From DTU018 sp029550685 (GTDB lineage: Bacteria; Bacillota; Syntrophomonadia; Syntrophomonadales; Syntrophomonadaceae), in assembly GCA_035412805.1 (NCBI GenBank), contig DAONVO010000047.1:1-17608 (forward strand): DNA of 17,608 bases, written 5' to 3'. A model generated the notes under the pieces. The model saw only the letters and a list, made by a program, of their open reading frames with translations. It was not told the DNA's origin and made no database searches. The position numbers and the translations under genes were made by a program. How positions within the stretch are numbered: position 1 is the first letter of the stretch; every line of letters starts with the position of its first letter. Below are positions 1-6,459 of the stretch, in pieces.

Positions 1-510
1 TCCAGTATAAACAGCTATATTCATTCTGCCATAGATTCTCTTTCAGCCAATGGACATAACGCCAGAGAGCTTGTACTCCGCGACATGAAATATTCTCCAT
101 GCAAGGGATGCTTTAACTGCTGGGTAAAGACCCCTGGTACCTGTGTGTTCAAAGATGACGGTGACACTATCTGCAGAGAGTTTATATCATCAGATATGGT
201 GGTTCTCTCCTCACCTATATTCATGGGCTACCCATCTGCCCTGGCTAAAAACGCTCTGGACAGGATTATACCTCTTCTTCATCCACACCTTGAGGACTTC
301 GGCGGTGAGGTACACCACAGGATGCGATACAATAAATATCCACAGCTGGCACTCCTCCTGGAGAAGATGGAAGATACGGATAGTGAGGACATCGAGATAA
401 TACATGACATATTCAAGAGGGCTGCACTGAACATGCAGGGCTCTTTAAAGTTCATGAAATTTACAGATGCACCGGTAGAGGAGGTAGTCCATGCGATTAT
501 CAATAATTAA
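1..510 (+). CDS. Flavodoxin-family NAD(P)H-dependent FMN reductase, 5' partial
   Basis: The reading frame is open from base 1, so the true start lies outside the window; the first internal ATG (85) is not the start. About 169 residues are visible. A cysteine cluster of the form CKGCFNCW, followed by TPGTC and FKDD, is typical of the flavodoxin_2/iron-sulfur flavoprotein-like group, which binds FMN and uses NAD(P)H. The segment SSPIFMGYPSALAKNALDR matches the conserved 'P.y...s...K..lDR' region of these proteins. The N-terminal FMN phosphate loop (usually G-S-P-R) is missing because of the window edge. The gene overlaps the next one by 20 nt, and the downstream ribosome binding site lies inside it, so the two are probably translationally coupled. 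The electron acceptor is unknown. Confidence 0.85.
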   Translation, partial: SSINSYIHSAIDSLSANGHNARELVLRDMKYSPCKGCFNCWVKTPGTCVFKDDGDTICREFISSDMVVLSSPIFMGYPSALAKNALDRIIPLLHPHLEDFGGEVHHRMRYNKYPQLALLLEKMEDTDSEDIEIIHDIFKRAALNMQGSLKFMKFTDAPVEEVVHAIINN

Positions 511-1153
511 TGGATCGCCAAGAGGTAGATCGGGTAACACTCAAAAACTGCTGGAACACTTTATCAAGGGATTTCTCGAAACAGAGGGGAACAGTGTTGA
601 GGTTCTGCATTCTATAAAAGACAGACCGGATTTTACTCCCGAGAAGGAACTATTCTTAAATGCTGAAAGACTGCTTATTGCCTTTCCTCTTTACGTTGAT
701 GCGATGCCCGGAACTGTGAAGGAACTCTTTGAATCATTTGCTTCGCTGAAAGGTAAAAACCGCGGATTGAAGCTGATGTTTATGATACAGTGCGGATTTC
801 CTGAGACACACCACACCAGGTTTGTGGCACGCTACTGTGAAAAACTTGCCAGGAGGCTGGAATGTGAACCAGCCGGCTTAATATGCAAAGGCGGATGTGA
901 AGGCCTCACGATCCAGCCACCGGCTCTGGTTGACAAGGTATTTCAAAGATTTTACGAACTGGGGAAGGCCTATGGCGAAAAGGGTGAGCTTGATGACCAA
1001 ATCCTTGCCAGACTGGCACACCCCGAGCATCTCACTGCGGAAAACCTGAAGCAGGTCATACCGATGGTGAATAGTTTTCTATGGGATGATTGGATGAAGA
1101 GAAACAACGTTATTGAAAAGAGTTTTGCCAAGCCCTACGGTGCGGATCTCTAA
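491..1153 (+). CDS. NADPH-dependent FMN reductase / flavodoxin-like protein
   Basis: A 220-residue protein starting with a beta strand and the FMN phosphate loop NGSPRGRSGNT (about residues 7-17), the signature of NADPH-dependent FMN reductases. A second conserved region, FPLYVDAMPGTVKELFE (about residues 65-81), corresponds to the flavin-ring loop and following helix. The ATG is preceded by GAGGAGGT (478-485), five bases upstream, inside the previous gene. It differs from its neighbour in lacking the CxxCxxC cluster near residue 40, so the pair is not a simple duplication. No transmembrane segment or signal peptide is seen. It is likely cytoplasmic, passing electrons via FMN to an unknown acceptor. 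Confidence 0.85.
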   Translation: MRLSIINGSPRGRSGNTQKLLEHFIKGFLETEGNSVEVLHSIKDRPDFTPEKELFLNAERLLIAFPLYVDAMPGTVKELFESFASLKGKNRGLKLMFMIQCGFPETHHTRFVARYCEKLARRLECEPAGLICKGGCEGLTIQPPALVDKVFQRFYELGKAYGEKGELDDQILARLAHPEHLTAENLKQVIPMVNSFLWDDWMKRNNVIEKSFAKPYGADL

Positions 1154-1183
1154 TACTGGAAAAGCATATATTGAACATTTATC

Positions 1184-1212
1184 GAGGCTGTCCCTATCTA
1201 AGGGACAGCCTC
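1184..1212 (+). terminator. Strong hairpin terminator after the FMN reductase pair
   Basis: A perfect 12-bp stem (GAGGCTGTCCCT with its complement) closes a 5-nt loop 30 bases after the stop codon. The following bases are TTGATGAT, so the U-tract is weak. The stem core GCTGTCC/GGACAGC is shared with the terminator at 11717, suggesting a genome-wide terminator type in this organism. Confidence 0.8.
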
Positions 1213-1252
1213 TTGATGATTAGCCCTACGCTCGTATTTCCTGCCGCATGAA

Positions 1253-1320
1253 GCTTATATAAGCGATGGTGGTGTTAAGGCTACCCTAAAAATAGGCCAG
1301 ATGCTGGGGAAAATAGGCCA
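1253..1320. repeat. Palindrome and 11-bp direct repeats, possible IS-end remnant
   Basis: A perfect 12-bp palindrome (GCTTATATAAGC, 1253-1264) is followed by two copies of AAAATAGGCCA (1289-1299 and 1310-1320) at a 21-bp period. Short tandem copies of a GGCC-containing motif next to an A/T run are reminiscent of the multiple terminal repeats of IS21-family elements. No transposase gene is present, so this is at best a leftover end. The assignment is tentative. Confidence 0.25.
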
Positions 1321-1326
1321 CCTTAG

Positions 1327-1506
1327 CTGATTATTGCTAACCGTTGTATCGGCAATTCTTATTTTCAATCGCAGATTATCCAGGGGAGCCTCACTCTCAT
1401 CCCGGGCAACCACAATTTATGGTATCCTCACGCGGTACTTCATAATTACCAGCAGATCAAAGAAACCTTCGCTATCTGCCTCCAGCAAGGCCTGGTGGAT
1501 AAATAA
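1327..1506 (+). other. Possible decayed coding fragment in the gap 1213-1558
   Basis: The gap between the terminator and the TetR promoter holds no convincing gene. One open frame runs from a stop at 1324 to TAA at 1504-1506 and has coding-like composition, including IPGNHNLWYPH and ending in CLQQGLVDK. It has no ATG near its 5' end and no ribosome binding site. It could be the 3' remnant of a deleted gene, possibly connected with the IS-like repeats just upstream. I do not recognise the family. Confidence 0.2.
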
Positions 1507-1537
1507 TCTGATCGGTTCAAAAATCCGGTATAAACTG

Positions 1538-1566
1538 TTGTAAAAAAGATCAAAGATATATAACAT
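1538..1566 (+). promoter_or_regulatory. Putative promoter of the TetR gene
   Basis: TTGTAA (1538-1543) and TAACAT (1561-1566) are 17 bp apart, matching sigma-A spacing with imperfect boxes. The -10 element lies inside the first TetR-type palindrome (1560-1573), as expected for autorepression. Confidence 0.4.
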
Positions 1567-1601
1567 AAGTTATAAAACGAAAGCTATATAACGATAGTTA
1601 T
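1560..1601. promoter_or_regulatory. Two tandem 14-bp palindromic operators (ATAAC-N4-GTTAT)
   Basis: ATAAC-ATAA-GTTAT (1560-1573) and ATAAC-GATA-GTTAT (1588-1601) have identical half-sites and lie 28 bp apart, centre to centre. They sit between the likely -10 box and the ribosome binding site of the adjacent TetR gene. The size and symmetry suit a TetR dimer. Autoregulation is inferred from position. Confidence 0.6.
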
Positions 1602-1615
1602 TGGGGAAGGTGGTT

Positions 1616-2200
1616 ATGGTGGGGCCCAAGATTAAGTTTACAAGGGAGCAAATAGTTGAGGCTGCCTTTGAAATAGCCAAAACAGAAGGAATAGATAAAA
1701 TAACCATGAGAAAAATCGCAGAAAAAATGGGCAGTTCGGTAGCCCCTATTTATTTCAATTTTAAGAGCAATGAAGAAGTGCTGGAGGCATTAAAAGAGAG
1801 AATTATCAGTCTTAGTCAGCAACTATTATCAGAGGAAAGTACCGGAAAGCCTTTTAATGATATAGGAAGGGCTAGCTTAAGATTTGCCACGGAGTACAGT
1901 GTTATCTTCAGGGATCTAGTTATGAAGAATAACGACATTATGAAGGATTATGATGAAAAAATAATGCCAATTTTGATTGAGGAAATGAATAAGGATCCTG
2001 AGTTAGATGGTTTCACAGTGGATGAATTAAAAGCAATATTACTGAAAATGCGTATATTCCAACTTGGGCTTTCGGTAATGGCTGCCAACGAATTGCTGCC
2101 TGCAGAATATAGAATAGAGGATTTGATGGATATATTGTCAGGTACAGCTCATGATGTCATATTAGCAGCCAGATTAAGCAAAGGCAGTACATCGCATTAG
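1616..2200 (+). CDS. TetR/AcrR-family transcriptional regulator
   Basis: An N-terminal helix-turn-helix of TetR type is clear: FTREQIVEAAFEIAKTEG, then ITMRKIAEKMGSSVAPIYFN at about residues 30-49, with the typical Y-x-N/H-F-K ending of the recognition helix region. The remaining roughly 130 residues are helical and should form the ligand-binding and dimerisation domain; the ligand is unknown. I chose ATG 1616 over in-frame TTG 1601 because GGGGAAGG (1603-1610) is placed five bases before the ATG, and the upstream TTG overlaps an operator. That gives 194 residues, normal for the family. A truncated membrane-protease gene follows in the same orientation and may have been its target. Confidence 0.9.
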   Translation: MVGPKIKFTREQIVEAAFEIAKTEGIDKITMRKIAEKMGSSVAPIYFNFKSNEEVLEALKERIISLSQQLLSEESTGKPFNDIGRASLRFATEYSVIFRDLVMKNNDIMKDYDEKIMPILIEEMNKDPELDGFTVDELKAILLKMRIFQLGLSVMAANELLPAEYRIEDLMDILSGTAHDVILAARLSKGSTSH

Positions 2201-2248
2201 GGTGCATTGATCTGACACTTTGGGACAGGCAAAAGGGGCAATTTACCA

Positions 2249-2737
2249 GTGGATAAAAGGGCAGTTGGTTATATCGGGGTGTTTGTTTAGTTTGGCCTCA
2301 ACGATTGGATCCTGTATTCAATCATTGCCTGTGTGTGGGCGGCATGGCATATACCATATTACCTGGTATTTTTGCCGGAGGCAGATTTAAGAGCGGTTAT
2401 GCCGGTCAGCCGAACTGTATACGTTCTGGTAGCTTTTACAACCTTTTTGTGCTGGACGGTTATGTTTACTGAGCTTTTTAGGATAACCAGATCGATATGG
2501 CCATGTATTATCTTGCATACAATTGAGGATTCACTGATAAATTTTATAGTTATATCAGGTCATATCAGCATCACCGCCGGCAAGGAGTTGTTTGTTTCTC
2601 CCATCAACGGAATCCTTGCCTCACTTTTATACCTGGCTGTGGGTCTGGGGTTAAGAGCTTACCGGTTACGGGATAATCAAGCAAGCAATAGCCAACTAAA
2701 TGATTTCCAGCCTAAACTTGCTTCTGCTCCTGAATAA
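2249..2737 (+). pseudogene. Truncated CPBP-family (CAAX protease-like) membrane protein
   Basis: From about 2291 the frame encodes the C-terminal half of a CPBP intramembrane metalloprotease. It carries WAAWHIPYY (the second conserved motif, with its His), a hydrophobic segment, then SIWPCIILHTIEDS (third motif with His) and a last membrane helix. The family's first motif, EExxxR, which supplies the catalytic glutamates, is missing. In the same frame upstream a possible start (GTG 2249, VDKRAVGYIGVFV) runs into an in-frame TAG at 2288-2290. This looks like an N-terminus joined by deletion to the second half. GTG 2333 could start a 134-residue product, but it would lack the catalytic Glu pair, so I regard the gene as broken. 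It follows the TetR gene, a common pairing. Confidence 0.65.
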
Positions 2738-2810
2738 CAAAATCCACTATGCTGAGTAAAAGAAGCAGGAAAGAGATAGTAAGATTTGGCAAGGGCGAAT
2801 TTAACTGATC

Positions 2811-3158
2811 CTATTTATTATCATTGTCAATATCCTCGATAGCAACCTCCATTATTCGTGCAATACGTTTTCTCTCCGCTGGGGTCGGCTTACGGCCAGC
2901 ACGACGTAACACATCAATAGCTTCCGGCCATTCATATTCTGCACCGGGCTCAAATATTTCGAAATCAGTACGCCCCAAAAGATAATCAGTAGAAACCTTG
3001 AAAATGTTAGCCAGTTGATTAATGGTTTCAATACTGGGGTTGGAGCGTCCCTTCTCATAGTGATCTATGGTCTGTTGAGACAAATTTACCATTCGTCCCA
3101 ATTCTTTTTGTGTTAATCCGGCTGACTCGCGCAGGGCTTGTAACCGTTTTCCAAACAT
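2811..3158 (-). CDS. XRE-family (cI-like) transcriptional repressor
   Basis: A 115-residue protein with an N-terminal HTH_3 domain: LQALRESAGLTQKELGRMVN, then LSQQTIDHYEKGRSNPS (about residues 7-43) and the closing IFKVSTDYLLGRTD. The C-terminal half (ERKRIARIMEVAIEDIDNDNK at the end) is charged and helical and probably mediates oligomerisation. No peptidase S24 or metalloprotease (ImmA) domain is fused. A Shine-Dalgarno AGAGGTG precedes the ATG by about seven bases. The gene is divergent from a Cro-like gene, and palindromic operators fill the intergenic region, so it is very likely the repressor of a small phage-like switch. Confidence 0.9.
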   Translation of the reverse strand: MFGKRLQALRESAGLTQKELGRMVNLSQQTIDHYEKGRSNPSIETINQLANIFKVSTDYLLGRTDFEIFEPGAEYEWPEAIDVLRRAGRKPTPAERKRIARIMEVAIEDIDNDNK

Positions 3159-3179
3159 TAGCTTACACCTCTTAATCTG

Positions 3180-3208
3180 AGATTACTATTTGAATGAGTA
3201 TTTAGCAA
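3180..3208 (-). promoter_or_regulatory. Putative leftward promoter of the repressor gene
   Basis: On the minus strand TTGCTA (3208-3203) and TAATCT (3185-3180) are 17 bp apart. Operator ACTATT-TGA-ATGAGT (3185-3199) lies in the spacer, so the repressor could control its own synthesis. Confidence 0.5.
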
Positions 3209-3294
3209 TCTAACACAACTAATCTGAGTATTAACCCGTTGACATACTCGTGCCATGAGTATAATATATAATTAATAAAACTCATAAAATGAGT
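3185..3294. promoter_or_regulatory. Operator array of the repressor/Cro-like switch
   Basis: Three 15-bp dyads fit ACTCAT-N3-ATGAGT. Site A is at 3185-3199 (ACTATT/ATGAGT), site B at 3246-3260 (ACTCGT/ATGAGT, with symmetry extending to 3244-3262) and site C at 3280-3294 (perfect). A weaker site lies at 3215-3229 (ACAACT/CTGAGT). A sits in the leftward promoter spacer, B in the rightward promoter spacer, and C between the rightward -10 box and the ribosome binding site. Operator identity is inferred from symmetry and position. Confidence 0.7.
3239..3267 (+). promoter_or_regulatory. Rightward promoter of the Cro-like gene
   Basis: A consensus -35 box TTGACA (3239-3244) and TAATAT (3262-3267) are 17 bp apart. 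Operator B (3246-3260) fills the spacer exactly, so repressor binding would exclude RNA polymerase. Confidence 0.75.
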
Positions 3295-3311
3295 TAGAAG
3301 GGGGTGAGGGT

Positions 3312-3566
3312 TTGAAAAACAAAGGCACAAAACGCACTCATTTAATTATGGCTCGTGGTTCTCGAACTCAAACAGACATGGCTTTAGCGGTAGGAGTAAA
3401 ACAACAAACTTATAGCCACTGGGAGCAGGGACGATCGACTCCGGGTATCGAAAAGATGATACTGCTAGAATATATCTTAAAGGTTCCCAAAGAAATACTA
3501 TTTTTTGATGTTTTTAACTCAGCAAATGAGTATATAAACCACCGGTTAACTGGAACTGATTCTTAA
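3312..3566 (+). CDS. Small XRE/Cro-like DNA-binding protein
   Basis: An 84-residue protein that is almost entirely one helix-turn-helix domain: ARGSRTQTDMALAVGVKQQT, then YSHWEQGRSTPGIEKM (about residues 14-49). It has the expected Gln-rich recognition helix and 'W/YExGR' end. It starts with TTG at 3312 after a strong GGGGGTGAGGG. It is divergent from the repressor and is read from a promoter covered by operators, so by position it is the Cro-like or early gene. A further operator-like dyad lies inside its 3' end (3517-3531). Confidence 0.85.
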   Translation: MKNKGTKRTHLIMARGSRTQTDMALAVGVKQQTYSHWEQGRSTPGIEKMILLEYILKVPKEILFFDVFNSANEYINHRLTGTDS

Positions 3567-3573
3567 TATGAGT
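3517..3573. promoter_or_regulatory. Two further operator-like dyads in and after the Cro-like gene
   Basis: ACTCAG-CAA-ATGAGT (3517-3531) differs from the perfect operator by one half-site base. ATTCTT-AAT-ATGAGT (3559-3573) has one perfect half-site that overlaps an ATG at 3568. A third, weaker one (ACTCAT-TTA-ATTATG, 3336-3350) lies near the gene's 5' end. They could affect transcription of the downstream genes or allow looping to sites A-C. Confidence 0.45.
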
Positions 3574-3681
3574 GTTTCCAACAAGCTAGAAAAGAATGAG
3601 CCAGGAATTATAGGAGTGGTAAGGGAGGTAACGATGGGCAGGCAAAGGAGAGTGAGAAATGCAATATCTGATGAACCTTGA
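3568..3681 (+). CDS. Possible small ORF (37 aa, or 15 aa from an internal ATG)
   Basis: An ATG one base after the Cro-like stop opens a 37-codon frame (MSVSNKLEKNEPG...) ending in TGA at 3679-3681, overlapping the start of the next gene. No ribosome binding site precedes 3568. However, an internal in-frame ATG at 3634 has an excellent AAGGGAGG (3621-3628) five bases upstream, which would give the 15-residue peptide MGRQRRVRNAISDEP. This may be a translated leader coupled to the gene at 3659 rather than a functional protein. Confidence 0.3.
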   Translation: MSVSNKLEKNEPGIIGVVREVTMGRQRRVRNAISDEP

Positions 3682-3958
3682 AGCGGTTAGAGATATTCTC
3701 AGATTGTTCAGGGAGATCAATCGGATCAAAGCTATTCAGTCGGAATTACCGACCTTGAAAAACCAGTATGGTGATTTAATCAATGAACTTCTCAGCGTTG
3801 AAGTTGGAGAGAGTGAGATAGGGGAAAGACTTGCGGTTCGGGCTGTAGAGATAGGTGAGGCCATTCAGGAAGCAATGGCGGCACATCATTACATCAAAAA
3901 GCTGGAAGAAGAGCTGATAAATAAATACGGTTTTCTGAAATCTGTGGAAGCTGCTTGA
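3659..3958 (+). CDS. Small helical protein of unknown function
   Basis: A 99-residue, strongly amphipathic helical protein (for example EAVRDILRLFREINRIKAIQ, then a second helix region near LEEELINKYGF) with coiled-coil-like spacing. It has no cysteine cluster, signal peptide or recognisable motif. AAGGAG (3645-3650) lies eight bases before the ATG. It is co-directional with the Cro-like gene 93 bp upstream and is followed by a hairpin terminator, so it is probably the last gene of the rightward transcript of the switch. I do not recognise the family; an accessory protein of the same mobile-element remnant is the most likely origin. Confidence 0.7.
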   Translation: MQYLMNLEAVRDILRLFREINRIKAIQSELPTLKNQYGDLINELLSVEVGESEIGERLAVRAVEIGEAIQEAMAAHHYIKKLEEELINKYGFLKSVEAA

Positions 3959-4022
3959 TAAATAATAACTACATCAGGCAGTATACGCACCCACATGATA
4001 CTTATTAGAAGGTTGGCGATAG

Positions 4023-4057
4023 AAGAACCCACCGGTAGATCATACCGGTGGGTTCTT
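4023..4057. terminator. Hairpin terminator, copy 1 of a 41-nt exact repeat
   Basis: A perfect 15-bp stem (AAGAACCCACCGGTA with its complement) closes a GATCA loop and ends in UUCUU. The 41 nt from 4020 to 4060 recur exactly at 6408-6448. It terminates the transcript of the small ORF at 3659 and, being symmetric, may act on both strands. Confidence 0.75.
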
Positions 4058-4060
4058 GGT

Positions 4061-4426
4061 TAGCGGTTTAGTCCAAGCAGAATCTCCCCATAAAACTGAT
4101 CCAGCAGCTAAGAAGATACAAGGTACTCGAGAAGTATTTGATTGGCCGGCTAAGAAATGCAATTAAAACGTTTTATTACATAGTGCAATAATTAATGCAG
4201 AAAATGACGAAACATGGTGGAAATATAATATTAATATCGCATAATGTCACGGAATGAAGTTATTTTGCTGATGCAGGTAGCCGCAAAGAGCGGAAAAACT
4301 TGCGGCTTAGAAAAGGGGGTATTTGTATGTTGGAGTTAATAACATAGTTTAATAAATTCATATCAACGTTTATGTAGTAAAACTACTGCCTACGGTGGGA
4401 TATCAGCTTAAGGAGGTAATAGCGAC
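4061..4426 (+). other. Non-coding leader region upstream of the acyl-CoA ligase
   Basis: No gene is convincing here. It contains a near-palindrome TTATTACA-TAG-TGCAATAA (4173-4191, one mismatch) next to AAAACGTTTT (4165-4174), a possible regulator site. It also contains a GC-rich hairpin AGCCGCAA/TTGCGGCT with a 13-nt loop (4279-4307). Two tiny frames are visible. MLELIT (4327-4347) has AAAAGGGGG eight bases upstream. A 31-codon frame (4244-4339) has no ribosome binding site. The hairpin does not match a riboswitch class I can recognise. The region is long enough to be a regulated 5' leader. Confidence 0.4.
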
Positions 4427-6376
4427 ATGGCTCTTAAAGTTGTCCCTGATACAGATTTTAGACTTCAATGGATAGATTTGTGGCATGATTATATTCATAC
4501 GGTTCCACAGATGTTCTATTGTACTGTCAAGCACCATGGTGAACGTGATGCACATATTTACTGGAAAGATGACCATTGGGAAACCATTAGTTATGAAAAA
4601 TTTGCCTCAATAGCTGAAGAAATTGCTGCCGGACTTATCAGCCTAGGTATTGAAAAAGGTGATAACTTAGTAATAATGTCCACCAACTGCCCGGAATGGG
4701 GATGGGCAGACATGGGTATTGAATTGGCCGGAGGATGTACTACCACTATTTTCCCCAGCCTCGAGCAGGAGGATGTAACATTCATTATCAATCATTCCCA
4801 GGTAAAATACGTATTTGCCGGGAATACGGCATTATTAGAGAAGATTAACTCCTTCCGTTCTGATTTGCCTACCTTAAAAGGTATTATTTGTTTTCATGGC
4901 TTAGAGTCTGGCAATGGTAAAGATGTATTTACATTAGACGAAATCAGGACGATAGGAAAAGAACTTCTGGCCAAGAAACCTACAGCCGTTAAGGAACGAG
5001 CGGCCAGCATTACACCCGATGATGCTGCCACTACAGTTTATACTTCAGGCACCACCGGGAAACTTAAAGCCGCCCGGTTAAATCATGGAGAGATTACCGG
5101 TGGTCTTTGGCGATGTCTGAGGAACCAGATGATGGGTAACATCGGGTTTATTACCGAAGAAATCTATTTGTCAGTGATGCCCATGGCTCATATTATGGAA
5201 CGTACCTATGGCATGTTCTGTGTAATGGCTGTGGGTGGCTGTTTGGCTTGGGGACGCGGCCCGACTTCAGTTATACAGGATATGCAAGAGATCAAGCCTA
5301 CCTTTATGGTAATGGTTCCGCGCATGATGGACAGAATCTTAAAAGGACTTCGTCAAGTTTTTGCGTCGACTCCTGAGGGCGCTGCTACTTGGGACTGGGC
5401 TATAGATGTGGCCATGCGGGCTGTTGATGCTCGTGTTGGTGAAGACGGTACCTTTGACGCTAGTGTGGATTTTCTTGATGAATTAAAAGAGGAAATTCGG
5501 GAGGAATATATCAAGGCCAAAGCAGCAGTATTCGACAAGGTCCATGCAGCCATGGGCGGCCGTCTCCGGTGTTTTGCTTCTGGGGGAGCAGCTATCCTGC
5601 CCGAGCTGCACAAACCGTTTTTGGGCATGGGGTTCTTTGTTGCTAATGGATATGGGCTCACCGAAACCCTTTGTGGTGTGGCGGTAGGACGTGCTACCAG
5701 TGTGAAAGTGAGTTGGAATGCACCAATTGCTCCGGGAATTGAATGGCGGCAGGATGAAGACGGAGAGCTTTTAATAAAGGGCGTTGGAATTATTAAGGAA
5801 TACTATAATGATCCGGAATCAAATCGGGACTGTTTTACGGAAGATGGTTTCTTTAGAACTGGTGACATAGTGGAGTTTGATGAACACGGGATCATGCGTG
5901 TGGTTGACCGGAAAAAGGCCATACTTGTTATGGATACTGGGAAAAATGTAGCACCGGCTAAAATAGAGTCTTTGATAATGCGCAATGTTCTAATAGATCA
6001 AGTACTTGTAGTCGGCGACGGCAAGAAGTATATTACTGCCTTGATTTGTCCTAATTGGGATGAAATCCTTAAGCTCTGTGATGCTAAGGGTGTACCCTAT
6101 GACAAAGAAAAACTCCGCTACGAACTGGTTAACGGTTTAAATGTTTGTGTTGAAGTAGGCCCGGAACTGGCAAGCTCTGAATTTGTTAATAAGATTGTTG
6201 GCGATACCGTTGAAGCAGCCAACCAGGAACTGGCAGATTTTGAGAAGGTTAAAAAGTTCAAGATACCTCAGAGAAAGTTTTTACAGAGGTTTGACGAACT
6301 AACCCCAACTTCCAAACCCAAGCAGCGAGTTATTATGAAAAACTTTGCAGCAGAGATTGATGCTCTTTATCAATAA
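4427..6376 (+). CDS. Long-chain acyl-CoA synthetase (AMP-forming)
   Basis: A 649-residue ANL-superfamily enzyme that activates a fatty acid to acyl-CoA with ATP via an acyl-adenylate. The ATP loop is YTSGTTGKLKAARLNH (about residues 205-220); it departs from the usual GTTGxPKG by Pro to Leu and Gly to Ala but keeps the Lys. Adenine/acyl-binding GYGLTET follows at about residue 412, GDIVEFDEHG and DRKK at about 482-500, and GKNVAPAKIE. The C-terminal domain ends with TPTSKPKQRVIMKNF, the region that supplies the last catalytic Lys. AAGGAGGT (4410-4417) precedes the ATG by nine bases. Length and the ELTPT-type tail point to long-chain synthetases rather than acetyl-CoA synthetase. The gene is monocistronic between two identical hairpins. 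It is probably cytoplasmic or membrane-peripheral and feeds beta-oxidation. Confidence 0.92.
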   Translation: MALKVVPDTDFRLQWIDLWHDYIHTVPQMFYCTVKHHGERDAHIYWKDDHWETISYEKFASIAEEIAAGLISLGIEKGDNLVIMSTNCPEWGWADMGIELAGGCTTTIFPSLEQEDVTFIINHSQVKYVFAGNTALLEKINSFRSDLPTLKGIICFHGLESGNGKDVFTLDEIRTIGKELLAKKPTAVKERAASITPDDAATTVYTSGTTGKLKAARLNHGEITGGLWRCLRNQMMGNIGFITEEIYLSVMPMAHIMERTYGMFCVMAVGGCLAWGRGPTSVIQDMQEIKPTFMVMVPRMMDRILKGLRQVFASTPEGAATWDWAIDVAMRAVDARVGEDGTFDASVDFLDELKEEIREEYIKAKAAVFDKVHAAMGGRLRCFASGGAAILPELHKPFLGMGFFVANGYGLTETLCGVAVGRATSVKVSWNAPIAPGIEWRQDEDGELLIKGVGIIKEYYNDPESNRDCFTEDGFFRTGDIVEFDEHGIMRVVDRKKAILVMDTGKNVAPAKIESLIMRNVLIDQVLVVGDGKKYITALICPNWDEILKLCDAKGVPYDKEKLRYELVNGLNVCVEVGPELASSEFVNKIVGDTVEAANQELADFEKVKKFKIPQRKFLQRFDELTPTSKPKQRVIMKNFAAEIDALYQ

Positions 6377-6410
6377 GAATGCTTTCCAACATTGAAGTTG
6401 ACATCCGTAG

Positions 6411-6445
6411 AAGAACCCACCGGTAGATCATACCGGTGGGTTCTT
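6411..6445. terminator. Hairpin terminator, copy 2 of the 41-nt exact repeat
   Basis: Identical in sequence and orientation to the hairpin at 4023-4057, with identity spanning 6408-6448. It lies between the convergent ends of the acyl-CoA ligase and the reductase operon, so it probably serves as a two-way terminator despite the short U-tract. Confidence 0.75.
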
Positions 6446-6459
6446 GGTCAGCCAATCAA

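Noticed and set aside
1334..1543. A 69-residue protein starting with TTG 1334
   Set aside because: Arg/Ser-rich composition, no ribosome binding site, and a frame different from the more coding-like one at 1327-1506.
2811..3958. A complete prophage or integrative element
   Set aside because: Only the switch and one small unknown gene are present; no integrase, excisionase, structural gene or attachment repeat was found.
4279..4307. Cyclic-di-GMP or other known riboswitch
   Set aside because: Only a simple hairpin is visible; the conserved core bases of the c-di-GMP-I class (such as GACGCAAAG) are absent.
4244..4339. A 31-codon ORF beginning MSRNEVILLMQVAAKSG
   Set aside because: No Shine-Dalgarno and no recognisable family; overlaps the hairpin and is probably chance.
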